A stretch of 64,000 bases of DNA, taken from positions 25,291-89,290 of the forward strand of contig NZ_BMOD01000020.1 of assembly GCF_014646895.1 (NCBI RefSeq). Reading direction: 5' to 3'. The position numbers and the translations under genes were made by a program. This document shows, one piece after another, positions 36,222-45,125 of the stretch. How positions within the stretch are numbered: the stretch's first letter is position 1; each line of letters starts with the position of its first letter. The notes beneath the pieces are model-generated. The model was not told where the DNA came from and did no database searches. It saw only the letters and a list, made by a program, of their open reading frames with translations. Source of the stretch: Deinococcus roseus. GTDB taxonomy: Bacteria; Deinococcota; Deinococci; Deinococcales; Deinococcaceae.

Positions 36222-37628
36222 CTACTGAATTTGCTCCATCATCTGCAGGTTGCTGTCCAGCATGTTGATGCCCTTTTTGGCATCTGCCAGCAGCAGGCCG
36301 CCTCCGGGCATGGAGGTGATGTCCATGGGGGTGCCAAACTGCTGTTTTTTGACCACCTTCCAGCTTTTCAGGTCCACCTTGCTGACCCACCCGGAGCGGT
36401 CTGACAGGTAAGCCTGACCACTCGCCACCGTGATCTTGTCGGGGTGACCCTCCAGGGCCAGTTCCCGGGTGACTTTGTTGCCCTGCAGTTCCAGCAACCT
36501 CCCTGCATGGTCCAGCACCAGCACACCCGATCCATAAGCGCTCAGGGCCACAGGTTCCCCTTCCACATTCAGGGTGTTCTGCACCTGCAGGGTGGCTGGA
36601 TTCACCAGGAAGATTTTGCCCTGGGTGTGGTGGGTGACCAGGAGCAAATTCCCCTGCTGCAAGATGGCATCCATGAATTCCTCACGGGGTATCTCCTGGG
36701 TGGGGGCCAGTTTGATTTCGGTGGTGTAGCCATCTTCCCGGATGAAAGTCAGGAAACCACTGAGGGCACACTTCACAAAAATCTGACCGTTGCGCACACT
36801 GAGACCACTGGCTCCAGCATGGATTTTGTGGGTGCGTTCCACACTGCGGGTCTGCACATTGATCACCGTCAGTTGCTGGTTGGCGGTGTCCAGCAGATAA
36901 ACCCGATCCCCTTCAGCCACACCTTCTGTGAAGTAAGGGGCTTGTTCTGTGGGAACCGGGATGCCTGTGGCTTTGCCGTCCTCATCCAGAACCACCACCG
37001 GGGTTTTGCTTTCTGTGCTGTTGGCAAAGACCACATTCTTGCCCGCACTGACCACCACACTTGGATCCGGGGCCAGACGCGCACTGGCAGAGGGGGTCAG
37101 CAGGCTTCCCACCCACAACACCCCGGCCACCGTTGCCGCCAGTCCCACACCCCACCACTGCAAGGACAGGGCACGCTTCTCAGGGGCATTTTTTTTGGCA
37201 CTGGACAGCAAGTTGCTTTTCATTTCTGCTGGAGGATGGGTTCTGGGTGCACTGTGGGGCAGTGCAGTGACCACCAGGTCCATGTCCTCTGCATAATCGT
37301 GACAGTCCGGGCACTCGTCCAGATGCCGTTGCAATGCGCTCTGGTCTTCTGCTGGGAGGTTTTCGGTCAGGCGTTCCACCACCAGGGTCTGGGCCTGCTC
37401 GCAACTGAGGCCCCCATGCAAACGGGCAAACAACCCTGATTTGAGGTCAGCTGGCGCTTCCTGAACTTCAGTGACCAGCAAGCCCAGAAAGACCTCCTCC
37501 AGGTCTCTGGCATAGGCGTTGCAGTCCACGCAGGAATCCAGGTGAGCAAGAACTTCGGGATCGCTGTGCAGGGGAGACCCCTGGGACAGCAATTCCGCAA
37601 TCCTCAGTTGTGCATCCTCACACTTCAT
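36222..37628 (-). CDS. Anti-sigma factor with two zinc fingers and an extracytoplasmic beta-propeller
   Basis: A 468-residue membrane protein. Two zf-HC2 anti-sigma modules follow each other: MKCEDAQLRIAELL with HLDSCVDC (residues 1-37) and SCEQAQTLVVERL with HLDECPDC (about 74-108). A single membrane helix follows near 158-180, then about 280 residues of YVTN-type beta-propeller repeats (VINVQTRSVERTHKIHAGA, FLVNPATLQVQNTLNV). It should bind the ECF sigma factor encoded just upstream, with which it overlaps by 11 bp, and release it on an envelope signal sensed by the propeller. A duplicated zinc finger is unusual. Confidence 0.85.
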   Translation of the reverse strand: MKCEDAQLRIAELLSQGSPLHSDPEVLAHLDSCVDCNAYARDLEEVFLGLLVTEVQEAPADLKSGLFARLHGGLSCEQAQTLVVERLTENLPAEDQSALQRHLDECPDCHDYAEDMDLVVTALPHSAPRTHPPAEMKSNLLSSAKKNAPEKRALSLQWWGVGLAATVAGVLWVGSLLTPSASARLAPDPSVVVSAGKNVVFANSTESKTPVVVLDEDGKATGIPVPTEQAPYFTEGVAEGDRVYLLDTANQQLTVINVQTRSVERTHKIHAGASGLSVRNGQIFVKCALSGFLTFIREDGYTTEIKLAPTQEIPREEFMDAILQQGNLLLVTHHTQGKIFLVNPATLQVQNTLNVEGEPVALSAYGSGVLVLDHAGRLLELQGNKVTRELALEGHPDKITVASGQAYLSDRSGWVSKVDLKSWKVVKKQQFGTPMDITSMPGGGLLLADAKKGINMLDSNLQMMEQIQ

Positions 37629-38217
37629 CCGCGATTCCTTTCAGGCCAGCACGCAATCTGTCCAGCGCATACTTCAGGCGGCTTTTGACGGTGCCAATGG
37701 GCACCCCCATGGCTTCAGCGATCTCCTCACGGGACTGGCCTTTGAAATAGGCCCTTTCCACGGTCTCCCGGTGGGCCTCACTGAGTTGAGAGAGGGCCTG
37801 CCTGACCCGGTAGCCCAGCGCATCCAGTTCTGCCCGTTCCTGCAAAGAGAGGTTGGGGTCCTCGAAGGGCAAAAGTTCGCCCTCCTCGTTGTAAATGTCG
37901 CCTTCGTATTTGCGTTTGCGCAGGGTGTCAATGGAAAGGTTGCGCACCATGGTCATGAAAAAGGCCGCAAAACTGGCCCTGCCGGGATCAAAACTTCTGG
38001 GGTTGTTCCAGATTTTGAGGAAGGCGTCTTGCACCACTTCCTGGGCAGCATCCTGATCTTCGAGGGTGCGCAGTGCCAGCCCGTATGCAGCGTTCACATA
38101 ACGGTCGTACAATTCTGACAGGGCGCTTTCATCCCGTTTCTCAAAACGGACGATCAGCTCTGCGTCTGAAATGGGAGTAGACATCTTCATCAGTGTACGG
38201 GCAGTCAGGGCGAGCAT
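37618..38217 (-). CDS. ECF-family RNA polymerase sigma factor
   Basis: A 199-residue sigma-70 family protein with region 2 (ELYDRYVNAAYGLALRTL, then DAAQEVVQDAFLKIWNN, about residues 27-65) and region 4 (LSEAHRETVERAYFKGQSREEIAEAMGVPIGTVKSRL, about 143-180). It would direct a stress or envelope regulon. The ATG at 38217 follows AGGAG well; an ATG at 38184 lies 7-8 nt after TACACT and could be a leaderless alternative. The anti-sigma gene overlaps its end. It is divergent from map. Confidence 0.9.
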   Translation of the reverse strand: MLALTARTLMKMSTPISDAELIVRFEKRDESALSELYDRYVNAAYGLALRTLEDQDAAQEVVQDAFLKIWNNPRSFDPGRASFAAFFMTMVRNLSIDTLRKRKYEGDIYNEEGELLPFEDPNLSLQERAELDALGYRVRQALSQLSEAHRETVERAYFKGQSREEIAEAMGVPIGTVKSRLKYALDRLRAGLKGIADEV

Positions 38218-38359
38218 CAAACACTCCTCATGATCCAGGTACGCAAACAGGCCCTGCAAAAGTTCAAACAAAAGCTCAAAACAGCCTTCAAAGTTCCAGC
38301 AGCCCGGCCTTCTCCTCAACCCACCACACCGCGCAACCAACACAGCACAAGGAGCAACA

Positions 38360-39103
38360 ATGTCCATTGATTCAGAACATGACCTGCTGGGCATGCAGCA
38401 TGCCGGAAAAGTCGTTGCAGAAGCTTTGAAAGCCATGCAAAACGCCATTGAACCCGGAGTGACCCCTGCAGAATTGGATGAAATCTGCGGTCAGGTCTTC
38501 CGCAAATACGGAGCAGAATCTGCCCCCAGACAGGTGTATGGTGCCCCCGTCCATGCCTTCATCAGCGTCAATGAAGACGTGGTGCACGGCCTCCCCACCC
38601 CCCACCCCCTCAAAGCTGGAGATGTGGTGAAACTGGATGTCACCCCTAACGTGCAGGGCTACATTGCCGATGCTGCCATCACCGTGGCAGTGCCTCCGGC
38701 TTCCCCCCAGGCCCTGAAACTCATTGCCTGTGCAGAAGCTGCTTTTCAGGCCGCCATGCGGGTCGCCACAGCAGGGAAGCCCATCCATGTGATCGGACGG
38801 GCCATTGAACAGGAAGTCACTTCCAGAGGGTTTACCGTACTCAGGGAACTCTCCGGGCACAGCGTGGGCAAGACCATCCACGAGCAACCCTCGGTGCTGA
38901 ATTATTACCACCCCAGAGACCGCTACATGCTGCACGAGGGTCTGGTGCTGGCCATCGAACCCCTGATCAGCGCAGGCCGCAGGGGCCGGGTCAAAACCCT
39001 CTCAGATGGCTGGACCCTGTCCACCACCGATGGCAGCCTGAGTGCGCATTTTGAGCACACCGTGGTGATCACCCAGGGCAAACCGATGGTGCTGACAGCC
39101 TGA
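38360..39103 (+). CDS. map: Methionine aminopeptidase, type I
   Basis: A 247-residue enzyme that removes the N-terminal methionine from new proteins. The five metal ligands can be placed: Asp in VVKLDVTPN near residue 91, Asp in GYIADAA near 102, His in LSGHSVGKTIHE near 167, Glu in AIEPLIS near 200 and Glu in FEHTVVIT near 232. The substrate His is in VVHGLP near 76. AAGGAG lies before the ATG. The second ligand region differs a little from the common HGDTS form. Confidence 0.9.
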   Translation: MSIDSEHDLLGMQHAGKVVAEALKAMQNAIEPGVTPAELDEICGQVFRKYGAESAPRQVYGAPVHAFISVNEDVVHGLPTPHPLKAGDVVKLDVTPNVQGYIADAAITVAVPPASPQALKLIACAEAAFQAAMRVATAGKPIHVIGRAIEQEVTSRGFTVLRELSGHSVGKTIHEQPSVLNYYHPRDRYMLHEGLVLAIEPLISAGRRGRVKTLSDGWTLSTTDGSLSAHFEHTVVITQGKPMVLTA

Positions 39104-39110
39104 GTTGTGT

Positions 39111-39968
39111 TTATTGCAGGTTCGCAGCTGCAAAGGGTGTGGCCACCAGATCGCACCACAGGACCACGCTCTTGTAGTCTGCTGCATTGACGCCTTCGGG
39201 CAGCTTGAATTCAAATTTCCCACTGAATTTCTTCAGGCCGCCCAGTACCACGTAGGTGCCTTCGGTTTTCTTGACCTCGGCTTTGTTCATCACGGCTTTT
39301 TTGTACAGCCAGACTTTGAGGTCGGGGGCGGCTTCTGTCTTGAGGTCGGTGATGGTCAGTTTGCCATCTGCGATGGAGACATGTCCCATGGAGGGGGCTT
39401 CCAGACTCACGAAGGAACCGCTGAGGCCGTGCATCATGTCGCCCATCATTTCGTTTTTGCCTGCATCCATTTTGCCTGCGTCCATTTTTCCCATGTCCAT
39501 CATGTTGCTCATGTTGTGGTCGTGCAGATTCACTCCTGCAAAAGGGGTGGCTACCAGATCGCACCACAACACCACGCTCTGGTAGCTGTCAGGATTGACC
39601 CCTTTGGGCAGTTTGAAGCTGAAATCTCCGCTGAATTTCTTCAGGCCACCCACCACCACGTACTCGTTTTTGGTCTTTTTGACATCTCCTGCAGCGCTTA
39701 CAGCTTTTTTGTATAGCCAGACTTTCAGATCCGGGGCGGCTTCGGTTTTCAGACCCTTGATGTGCAAGGTGTAGGTGCCATCCTGATTTTTTTGGAAGTC
39801 CACGCTGCCCTGGGTGGGAGCATGCAGGCTCTTGAAGGTGAGTTGTTCCATGCTGTCCTGCATGCTGTTCATGTTGTCTTTCTGCATGTTGTTCTGGGCG
39901 TAAACCACAGCAGGTGCAGCAGCGAGGGACAGACCGAGGACCAGCAGGATTTTGTGGATGTTTTTCAT
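39111..39968 (-). CDS. Secreted protein with two DM13 domains
   Basis: A 285-residue protein with a signal peptide ending in VVYAQ, then two copies of a DM13-like domain (about residues 40-150 and 180-285). Each has TEAAPDLKVWLYKKAV, a GGLKKFSG strand and the signature SVVLWCDLVATPFA with one cysteine. The linker is rich in Met, Asp and Lys (MDMGKMDAGKMDAGKNEMMG), suggesting metal binding. DM13 domains are proposed to act in redox or electron transfer through their conserved cysteine. CAAGGAG precedes the ATG. Confidence 0.82.
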   Translation of the reverse strand: MKNIHKILLVLGLSLAAAPAVVYAQNNMQKDNMNSMQDSMEQLTFKSLHAPTQGSVDFQKNQDGTYTLHIKGLKTEAAPDLKVWLYKKAVSAAGDVKKTKNEYVVVGGLKKFSGDFSFKLPKGVNPDSYQSVVLWCDLVATPFAGVNLHDHNMSNMMDMGKMDAGKMDAGKNEMMGDMMHGLSGSFVSLEAPSMGHVSIADGKLTITDLKTEAAPDLKVWLYKKAVMNKAEVKKTEGTYVVLGGLKKFSGKFEFKLPEGVNAADYKSVVLWCDLVATPFAAANLQ

Positions 39969-40058
39969 GGGGACTCCTTGTTGAAGGCATGGTTGCCAGA
40001 CCCTTTGCACGTTCAGGTGCATTCAAAGGGGTATGAGGGATTGAATTTTGATTGGGGT

Positions 40059-40598
40059 TTATCTGGATTTCAGGTTGAACTGGACCATCACATCGGTGGC
40101 GTCATCTGCGCCTGGAATGTTGATGTGGTGGTCTTTCAGCACCACATCGAATTTGGTGGTCACGAAGATGGTTTTGCCATCAAAACGCACCTTGATGGGG
40201 GCCTTGAGGGGTTTTACCACCCCTTTTAAAGCAAAGCTGCCTTCTGCAAAGCCTTGCAGTTCTTGCCCTGCCTGCAGCTTTTTGATGCCCGAGATGCGGG
40301 AGATTTTGAACTCTGCGCTCGGGTGCTCTGCCACCCCCAGGAAATTGCGGGCGTGCTCGTCGCGCAGGGCAATGCCGGTGTTCAGGGAGCGCAAATCCAC
40401 TTTGATGGATCCGCTGATTTTTTGCAGGTTGGCAGGGTCAAAAGACAGGTCGGCCTGCACATCCGGGGTTTCTCCGGGAACGGGAATCAGGGTCACTCTG
40501 AAATTGAAATTCGCCATGGAATTGCCGGTGATGGTGTAATGCATGGGTGCAGCAAAAGCGGCACTGGACAGCAAAAGCACCAGTGGAAGTTTCTTCAA
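40059..40598 (-). CDS. YceI-family secreted protein
   Basis: A 179-residue protein with a signal peptide (KKLPLVLLLSSAAFA) and a YceI-like lipocalin domain: VQADLSFDPANLQKISGSIKVDLRSLNTG, then LRDEHARNFLGVAEHPSAEFK and the closing VVLKDHHINIPGADD. Family members bind isoprenoids in a hydrophobic barrel. I favour the TTG at 40598, which lies 8 nt after AGGAGG; a GTG at 40604 is too near. It is 91 bp upstream of the DM13 gene on the same strand, so they may form an operon. Confidence 0.82.
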   Translation of the reverse strand: MKKLPLVLLLSSAAFAAPMHYTITGNSMANFNFRVTLIPVPGETPDVQADLSFDPANLQKISGSIKVDLRSLNTGIALRDEHARNFLGVAEHPSAEFKISRISGIKKLQAGQELQGFAEGSFALKGVVKPLKAPIKVRFDGKTIFVTTKFDVVLKDHHINIPGADDATDVMVQFNLKSR

Positions 40599-40902
40599 GG
40601 TCACTTCCTCCTTTCAGGGGGAGATACGGGAGGGGGAAGGAAAAAGGTTCAAAGGAAAATTCTTGTACCCGGTACAGGGTTGTGGGCCAGTGGTCAGCTC
40701 CTGATGGCATTCTGACCATTTGTAATCAAAACTTGAAAAAATGTTTCAAATCGTTCAGAATTTTAATGAAAACTTTGTTTTTGTAGACAACTATACCCTT
40801 TGTGTTATCTGCAAGTAATGATATGATAAAGCAGTAATAGATTGGATAGAAACTGTCCTTTAAACTGTAACCACAGTTTTTCTGGATAAAGGTAGGTTTC
40901 AC

Positions 40903-41370
40903 ATGCACATCTGCAGTTTTTCCGCCAAAACCACCGCACCAGCTCAGGCCATCTGGCAACTCTGGATCAATCCCAAACACTGGTCCCGCTGGGACAGCAC
41001 CATCCAGAGTGCAGAACTCTCTGGGCCTTTCAAACAGGGGGCCACAGGCACCATCACCCATCAGGACGGCACCAGCACCCGGTTTTCGGTGATCTCCTGT
41101 GACATGCTGCAGAACCTGGTGCTTTCCATGCCTTTGGGCATGGGGGTGGAACTGCTGATCAAACGGGAATGGAAACAGGAAACCGGACAGGTGCTGTTCA
41201 GGCATGAAGTTTCCCTGATGGGTCCAGCGCTGGGCAAACTGATGCATGCAGGGCGCAAAGAAGCCCTGAAAAAGTCCACCCTGGAGACCATGGAAAAAAT
41301 GCTGCAACTGCTGGAAGGAGAGGCGGGCAGTCAGGAAAACCCCTCCGGGACCCAGAAGCCCGCCCTGTGA
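40903..41370 (+). CDS. SRPBCC family protein
   Basis: A 155-residue START/Bet v1-like protein: FSAKTTAPAQAIWQLWINPKHWSRWD at the N-terminus, beta strands in the middle and the closing amphipathic helix KKSTLETMEKMLQLLEG. Such domains bind hydrophobic ligands; no catalytic residues are obvious. AAAGGTAGG precedes the ATG. A possible promoter (TTGTGT at 40800, TATGAT at 40822) lies upstream. Confidence 0.8.
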   Translation: MHICSFSAKTTAPAQAIWQLWINPKHWSRWDSTIQSAELSGPFKQGATGTITHQDGTSTRFSVISCDMLQNLVLSMPLGMGVELLIKREWKQETGQVLFRHEVSLMGPALGKLMHAGRKEALKKSTLETMEKMLQLLEGEAGSQENPSGTQKPAL

Positions 41371-41419
41371 AGTCTGCTTTATGAAGCCTGTCCATCCAGG
41401 ATGATCGAAGGGATCTGCC

Positions 41420-41824
41420 ATGAAGCATGAAAAGCTGCCCATCCACCACGTGTACCAGGCCACCGATGCAGTGATTTTCCAGATCCGTCGCCTGTCCGAT
41501 CTGGGCTGTGAGTATGGCGCTGGAGCTGCAGGCTTCGCACTGCAGGATTTGCAGGTGGCCGGACGCCGTTTCCTGCAGACCCTGCAAGCAGAGGAGCTGC
41601 ACAGCAGCCTCAGGGACTACCCGCATGTGGTGGCAGAAACCATTCTGGAAGAGATGACCCGCCAGGGACAGCACATGCTGCTGGTGCTGCACCACAAAAA
41701 CGACCCCACTTACGGCTGGAAATGCTGGCTGCCCAGAATCAAAATCTTTGAAGTCACCGAGGTTTTGCAGAGCAGTGGCTTGCAGATTGATGTGGTGCCG
41801 TTGCAGCACCGCAGCGCAGATTGA
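41420..41824 (+). CDS. Hypothetical protein
   Basis: A 134-residue soluble protein of alpha/beta type, HHVYQATDAVIFQIRRLSDL at the start and GWKCWLPRIKIFEVTEVL near the end. I do not recognise a family. AAGGG lies 7 nt before the ATG. It follows the SRPBCC gene by 49 bp on the same strand and may be co-transcribed. Confidence 0.65.
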   Translation: MKHEKLPIHHVYQATDAVIFQIRRLSDLGCEYGAGAAGFALQDLQVAGRRFLQTLQAEELHSSLRDYPHVVAETILEEMTRQGQHMLLVLHHKNDPTYGWKCWLPRIKIFEVTEVLQSSGLQIDVVPLQHRSAD

Positions 41825-41842
41825 GTCCCCTGCTGCCCTTGA

Positions 41843-41906
41843 GATCAAACCACAAAGATCAAACCATTCAGAGTAAACCCCTCATATCAAACCACTCAGA
41901 TTAAAC
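41843..41906 (+). repeat. Degenerate direct repeats upstream of the BON-LysM gene
   Basis: Two 22-nt copies (41857-41878 and 41885-41906) match at 19 positions and share ATCAAACCA and TAAAC; a partial copy begins at 41843. They lie about 90 bp upstream of the next start codon. Confidence 0.55.
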
Positions 41907-41997
41907 AAACCTTAGGCTTCTCTGTTCATCCTCACCCTTATGGTCTTTAGGCTGGATGAGACTGCAAGATTCAAGGGCAGAATTCAAGGGGGTTTTT

Positions 41998-42765
41998 ATG
42001 TGGCCATTTGGAAAAAGCACCGCCGATCGGGTCAAAGAAGCATTTGAACAACAGGAATTGCTCAAAAATCTGGACCTCAAAGTGGAGGAACGGGGAGGCA
42101 CAGTCACCGTGTCAGGTGAAGTTCCCAACCCCCGTTACCCCACCCTGATCAAAGTGGTGGCAGAGGGCATCAAAGGGGTCAGTCAGGTGGATGTGTCTCA
42201 GGTGCATTCCACCCAGGTTGCGACTTCCACCGACACCCGTGCCAGCCAGCACGTTCCCTCACAGAACACTTCCCAGCAGGGAGATGGCGGTCTGGATGAT
42301 CTGCAACAGGTGATTCAAACCAGCCAGATTGCCAAAGCTGTGCTGCGCAATCTGGAAGCCAATGCAGAACTCAAAGACGATCCCATCGATGTGCTGCAGA
42401 CAGGTCGCAGTGTGATCCTGCGTGGCGCTGTGGACAGCCAGCACGAATACAACCTGGCAGAAAAAATTGCCCAGGAAACCGATGGAGTGGCCAGCGTGGA
42501 CGCTTCAGGTCTGAAGATTGTGGAACAGGCCAAGCAGCAATACCGCGATGCACAGGCCAGCAGCAAACAGAGCAAGCCTGCTCAGGGTCATGTGAACCAG
42601 CCCGATGAGTGGTACACCGTGCAATCAGGAGACACCCTCTCAGAAATTGCCCAGCGTTTTTATGGGGATGCCAGCCGGGACAGCTACATGAAAATTGCCC
42701 GTGCCAACGGCATCAGCGATCCTGACCTGATCCGGGCAGGGCAAAAACTGCAGATTCCCAGATAA
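41998..42765 (+). CDS. BON-BON-LysM domain protein
   Basis: A 255-residue protein. The first BON-like domain spans about residues 8-65 (LLKNLDLKVEERGGTVTVSGEV), the second 95-180 (KDDPIDVLQTGRSVILRGAV), and a C-terminal LysM domain begins at YTVQSGDTLSEIAQRFYGD near 207. E. coli Kbp (YgaU) has one BON and one LysM and binds K+; this protein has a second BON. There is no signal peptide, as in Kbp, so it is probably cytoplasmic. AAGGGGG lies 5 nt before the ATG at 41998. Confidence 0.85.
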   Translation: MWPFGKSTADRVKEAFEQQELLKNLDLKVEERGGTVTVSGEVPNPRYPTLIKVVAEGIKGVSQVDVSQVHSTQVATSTDTRASQHVPSQNTSQQGDGGLDDLQQVIQTSQIAKAVLRNLEANAELKDDPIDVLQTGRSVILRGAVDSQHEYNLAEKIAQETDGVASVDASGLKIVEQAKQQYRDAQASSKQSKPAQGHVNQPDEWYTVQSGDTLSEIAQRFYGDASRDSYMKIARANGISDPDLIRAGQKLQIPR

Positions 42766-42798
42766 AATCCTGGCTTCAAAAACGGGAACCAGAAGAAA

Positions 42799-42821
42799 CC
42801 GGGTGGGGGCAACCTCACCCG
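42799..42821. terminator. Shared terminator between the BON-LysM gene and recD2
   Basis: CGGGTG (42800-42804 region) pairs with CACCCG (42816-42821). On the plus strand AATTTTTTG follows; on the minus strand GTTTCTTC follows. The stem overlaps the recD2 stop codon. Confidence 0.6.
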
Positions 42822-44908
42822 AGAATTTTTTGAATGCGGTCCTGCAACCCTGAATACCTGACTTCACGCCTGCGGGTGGAGGCGATGGACCAGGCATTCT
42901 CGGTGCCCACGGCCACAAAGACATTCTTGGCCCGGGTGACGGCAGTGTAGGCCAGTTCGCGGGAGAGCATGTTGTAGTGGGTGTCGTGCAGCACGCTGAC
43001 CACGGTGTCCCACTCGCTGCCCTGGGAACGGTGTACGGTCAGGGCATAACCCAGATGCAGGTGGTACACCTCTGCACCGGACATTTCCACCACGTTGCCT
43101 TCAAAGTCGATCTGCACCTTGCCGTTGCCTTCCCGGATCACCAGACCGAGGGTGCCGTTGAACACCTCGTTCTGGTAGTCGTTTTTGGTTTGCACCACGA
43201 TGTCCCCGACCCGCAGCAGGTACTCTCCAACCCGTGTGCCTTCAGAGCCAGGATTGAACATGGCTTGCAGGGCCTGATTGAGGGCCACCACCCCCAGCGG
43301 ACCTTTCTTCATGGGGGTGAGCACCTGCACTTTTCTGGGACCGCCCAGAGAATCCACCAGCAGGGCCACCCTTCTGGCTCCGGTGTCGCTTTCCACAGGG
43401 ATGTGGCGAAATTCCCGGTGGGCAAAATCCGGGAGGTTGCCGCTCTTGATCTGGTGGGCCGCCTGGATGATGGGACTGTCCTGGGCCTGGCGGTAAATCT
43501 GGGTGAGCCACACCGTGGGGGCCACCTGCGTGAGGGTGGAGAGGGGCATCCCATAATCCACAGGAGGAAGCTGGTCTGCATCTCCCACCAGCAGAATGCG
43601 GGCACCCGGAGCCACTGCAGTCAGCAAAGCCAGCATCAGGGCATCTCCGCACATGGAGATTTCATCCACGATGATCAGGTCATACGGCAGGGGTTCCAGC
43701 TCACCAAAACGGAAGCCTTCTGGACCATAACTCAGGAGCCTGTGAATGGTGCTGGCAGGGTGCAGGGTCATCTCCATCAGGCGGCGGGCGGCTTTGCCCG
43801 TGGGTGCGCACAATCCCACCTCCAGACCCAGGTTTTCGGCCAGTTCCACCACTTTGCGGGTGGTGTAGCTTTTCCCGGTGCCTGGACCACCAGAGAGCAC
43901 CACCAGACGGTGGTCTGCCAGCAATTCCAGTGCCTTTGCCTGTTCATCGCTGAGGTCTTTCACTGCCTTTTTGGGCACCCTCCAGGGGGCTTCCGGGGGC
44001 TCAGAAAGCAATTCTGCAATGGTGCTGGCCAGGGCTTTTTCGTTCTTCAGGGCGAAGGGGAGGTAAACCCGCTCGCCTTCCTGCAGGATGCGGGCAGCGT
44101 CCAGGGCATCTTCCAGAGAGGTCTCCGCCAGTTTTTCGCTGATGCCGGTGTAATACTTGAGGCCACGCAGGGCACGGTTTCTGGGCAGGTAAGTGTGTCC
44201 AGCCTGCTGCATGGCCTGCTGCATGGCATACACGGCTGCGGCCATCAGGCGTCTCGGGTCGGTGGGCTGCATGCCTTTTTCCAGGGCCAGACGGTCAGCG
44301 GTCTGAAAGCCCACCCCTTCCACTTCGGTCATGGCGTAGATGTCGTTTTTCAGGACCTCTAAAGCCATGCTGCCAAACTGCTTCATGGCCCGCTGGGCCT
44401 GTGAGACACTGAGGCCCAGAGACTGCAGACCTGTGATGAGTTTGCGTTCCCCGTGCCGCTCATCCCAGGAGGCCTGCACTTTCTGGATGGTGGAACGGGT
44501 GACTCCAGGAACCTGAAGCAGCTTCTCGGGCTCGAGTTCAATCACCTCGAAGGTCTGCTGACCAAAAAAATCCACAATGCGTTTGGACAGTTTGGGACCC
44601 ACCCCCGAAACTTTGGCTTCCAGGTAAGCGGCCATGCCCTCCTCGGTCATGTCTGCGGTGTCGTCTTTCAGGTACAGGTTGACCACCCGGTACTGGTAAC
44701 CGTACTCAGGATGCTCCTGCACGATCAATTCTGCTTCAAATGGATCTCCGGGATCGATGGGAGGCATCAGGCCCACCAGCGTGGCATCGTTGTCCTGCCC
44801 AGCCTCGGTCTTGATGTTGGCACTGAGGATGGTAAAACCCGTGTCCGCGCGAAATCTGACTTTCAATGCTTTGCCTGTGACCTGCAGTTGATCCCCGATG
44901 TCCACCAT
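42815..44908 (-). CDS. recD2: RecD2-type DNA helicase
   Basis: A 697-residue SF1B 5'-3' helicase. The N-terminal domain with tandem HhH-like segments (SGVGPKLSKRIVDFFG near 103, LQVPGVTRSTIQKV near 130) marks it as RecD2 and not RecD of RecBCD. Helicase motifs are Walker A GGPGTGKS near 342, DEISMCG (motif II) near 413, GDADQLPPV (motif III) near 440 and the UvrD-like C-terminal LTVHRSQGSEWDTV near 625. In D. radiodurans RecD2 acts in DNA repair and oxidative stress resistance. GGGAG precedes the ATG by 4 nt. Confidence 0.94.
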   Translation of the reverse strand: MVDIGDQLQVTGKALKVRFRADTGFTILSANIKTEAGQDNDATLVGLMPPIDPGDPFEAELIVQEHPEYGYQYRVVNLYLKDDTADMTEEGMAAYLEAKVSGVGPKLSKRIVDFFGQQTFEVIELEPEKLLQVPGVTRSTIQKVQASWDERHGERKLITGLQSLGLSVSQAQRAMKQFGSMALEVLKNDIYAMTEVEGVGFQTADRLALEKGMQPTDPRRLMAAAVYAMQQAMQQAGHTYLPRNRALRGLKYYTGISEKLAETSLEDALDAARILQEGERVYLPFALKNEKALASTIAELLSEPPEAPWRVPKKAVKDLSDEQAKALELLADHRLVVLSGGPGTGKSYTTRKVVELAENLGLEVGLCAPTGKAARRLMEMTLHPASTIHRLLSYGPEGFRFGELEPLPYDLIIVDEISMCGDALMLALLTAVAPGARILLVGDADQLPPVDYGMPLSTLTQVAPTVWLTQIYRQAQDSPIIQAAHQIKSGNLPDFAHREFRHIPVESDTGARRVALLVDSLGGPRKVQVLTPMKKGPLGVVALNQALQAMFNPGSEGTRVGEYLLRVGDIVVQTKNDYQNEVFNGTLGLVIREGNGKVQIDFEGNVVEMSGAEVYHLHLGYALTVHRSQGSEWDTVVSVLHDTHYNMLSRELAYTAVTRAKNVFVAVGTENAWSIASTRRREVRYSGLQDRIQKILG

Positions 44909-45125
44909 TACGCTCCCAGCATATCAGAAGCGGGCTGGGGAGGATCAGGCAAGCGGTTGATGTTTAGACCTGCACCTGCATCTGGTCCAATTTGAAAACG
45001 CCTCGAAAAAGCAGCATGTTAAACTGATCACAACAGAAGACCCTGCTGGATCCTGCTGAAATGGAGCTTCCAGCGCACCTCAACACACACCCAGAAAACC
45101 TCTGGACTCTGGAAGGAGACCGAAC

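Noticed and set aside
42977..44362. 461-codon plus-strand frame opposite recD2
   Set aside because: Antisense shadow without start signals; RecD2 motifs on the minus strand are complete.
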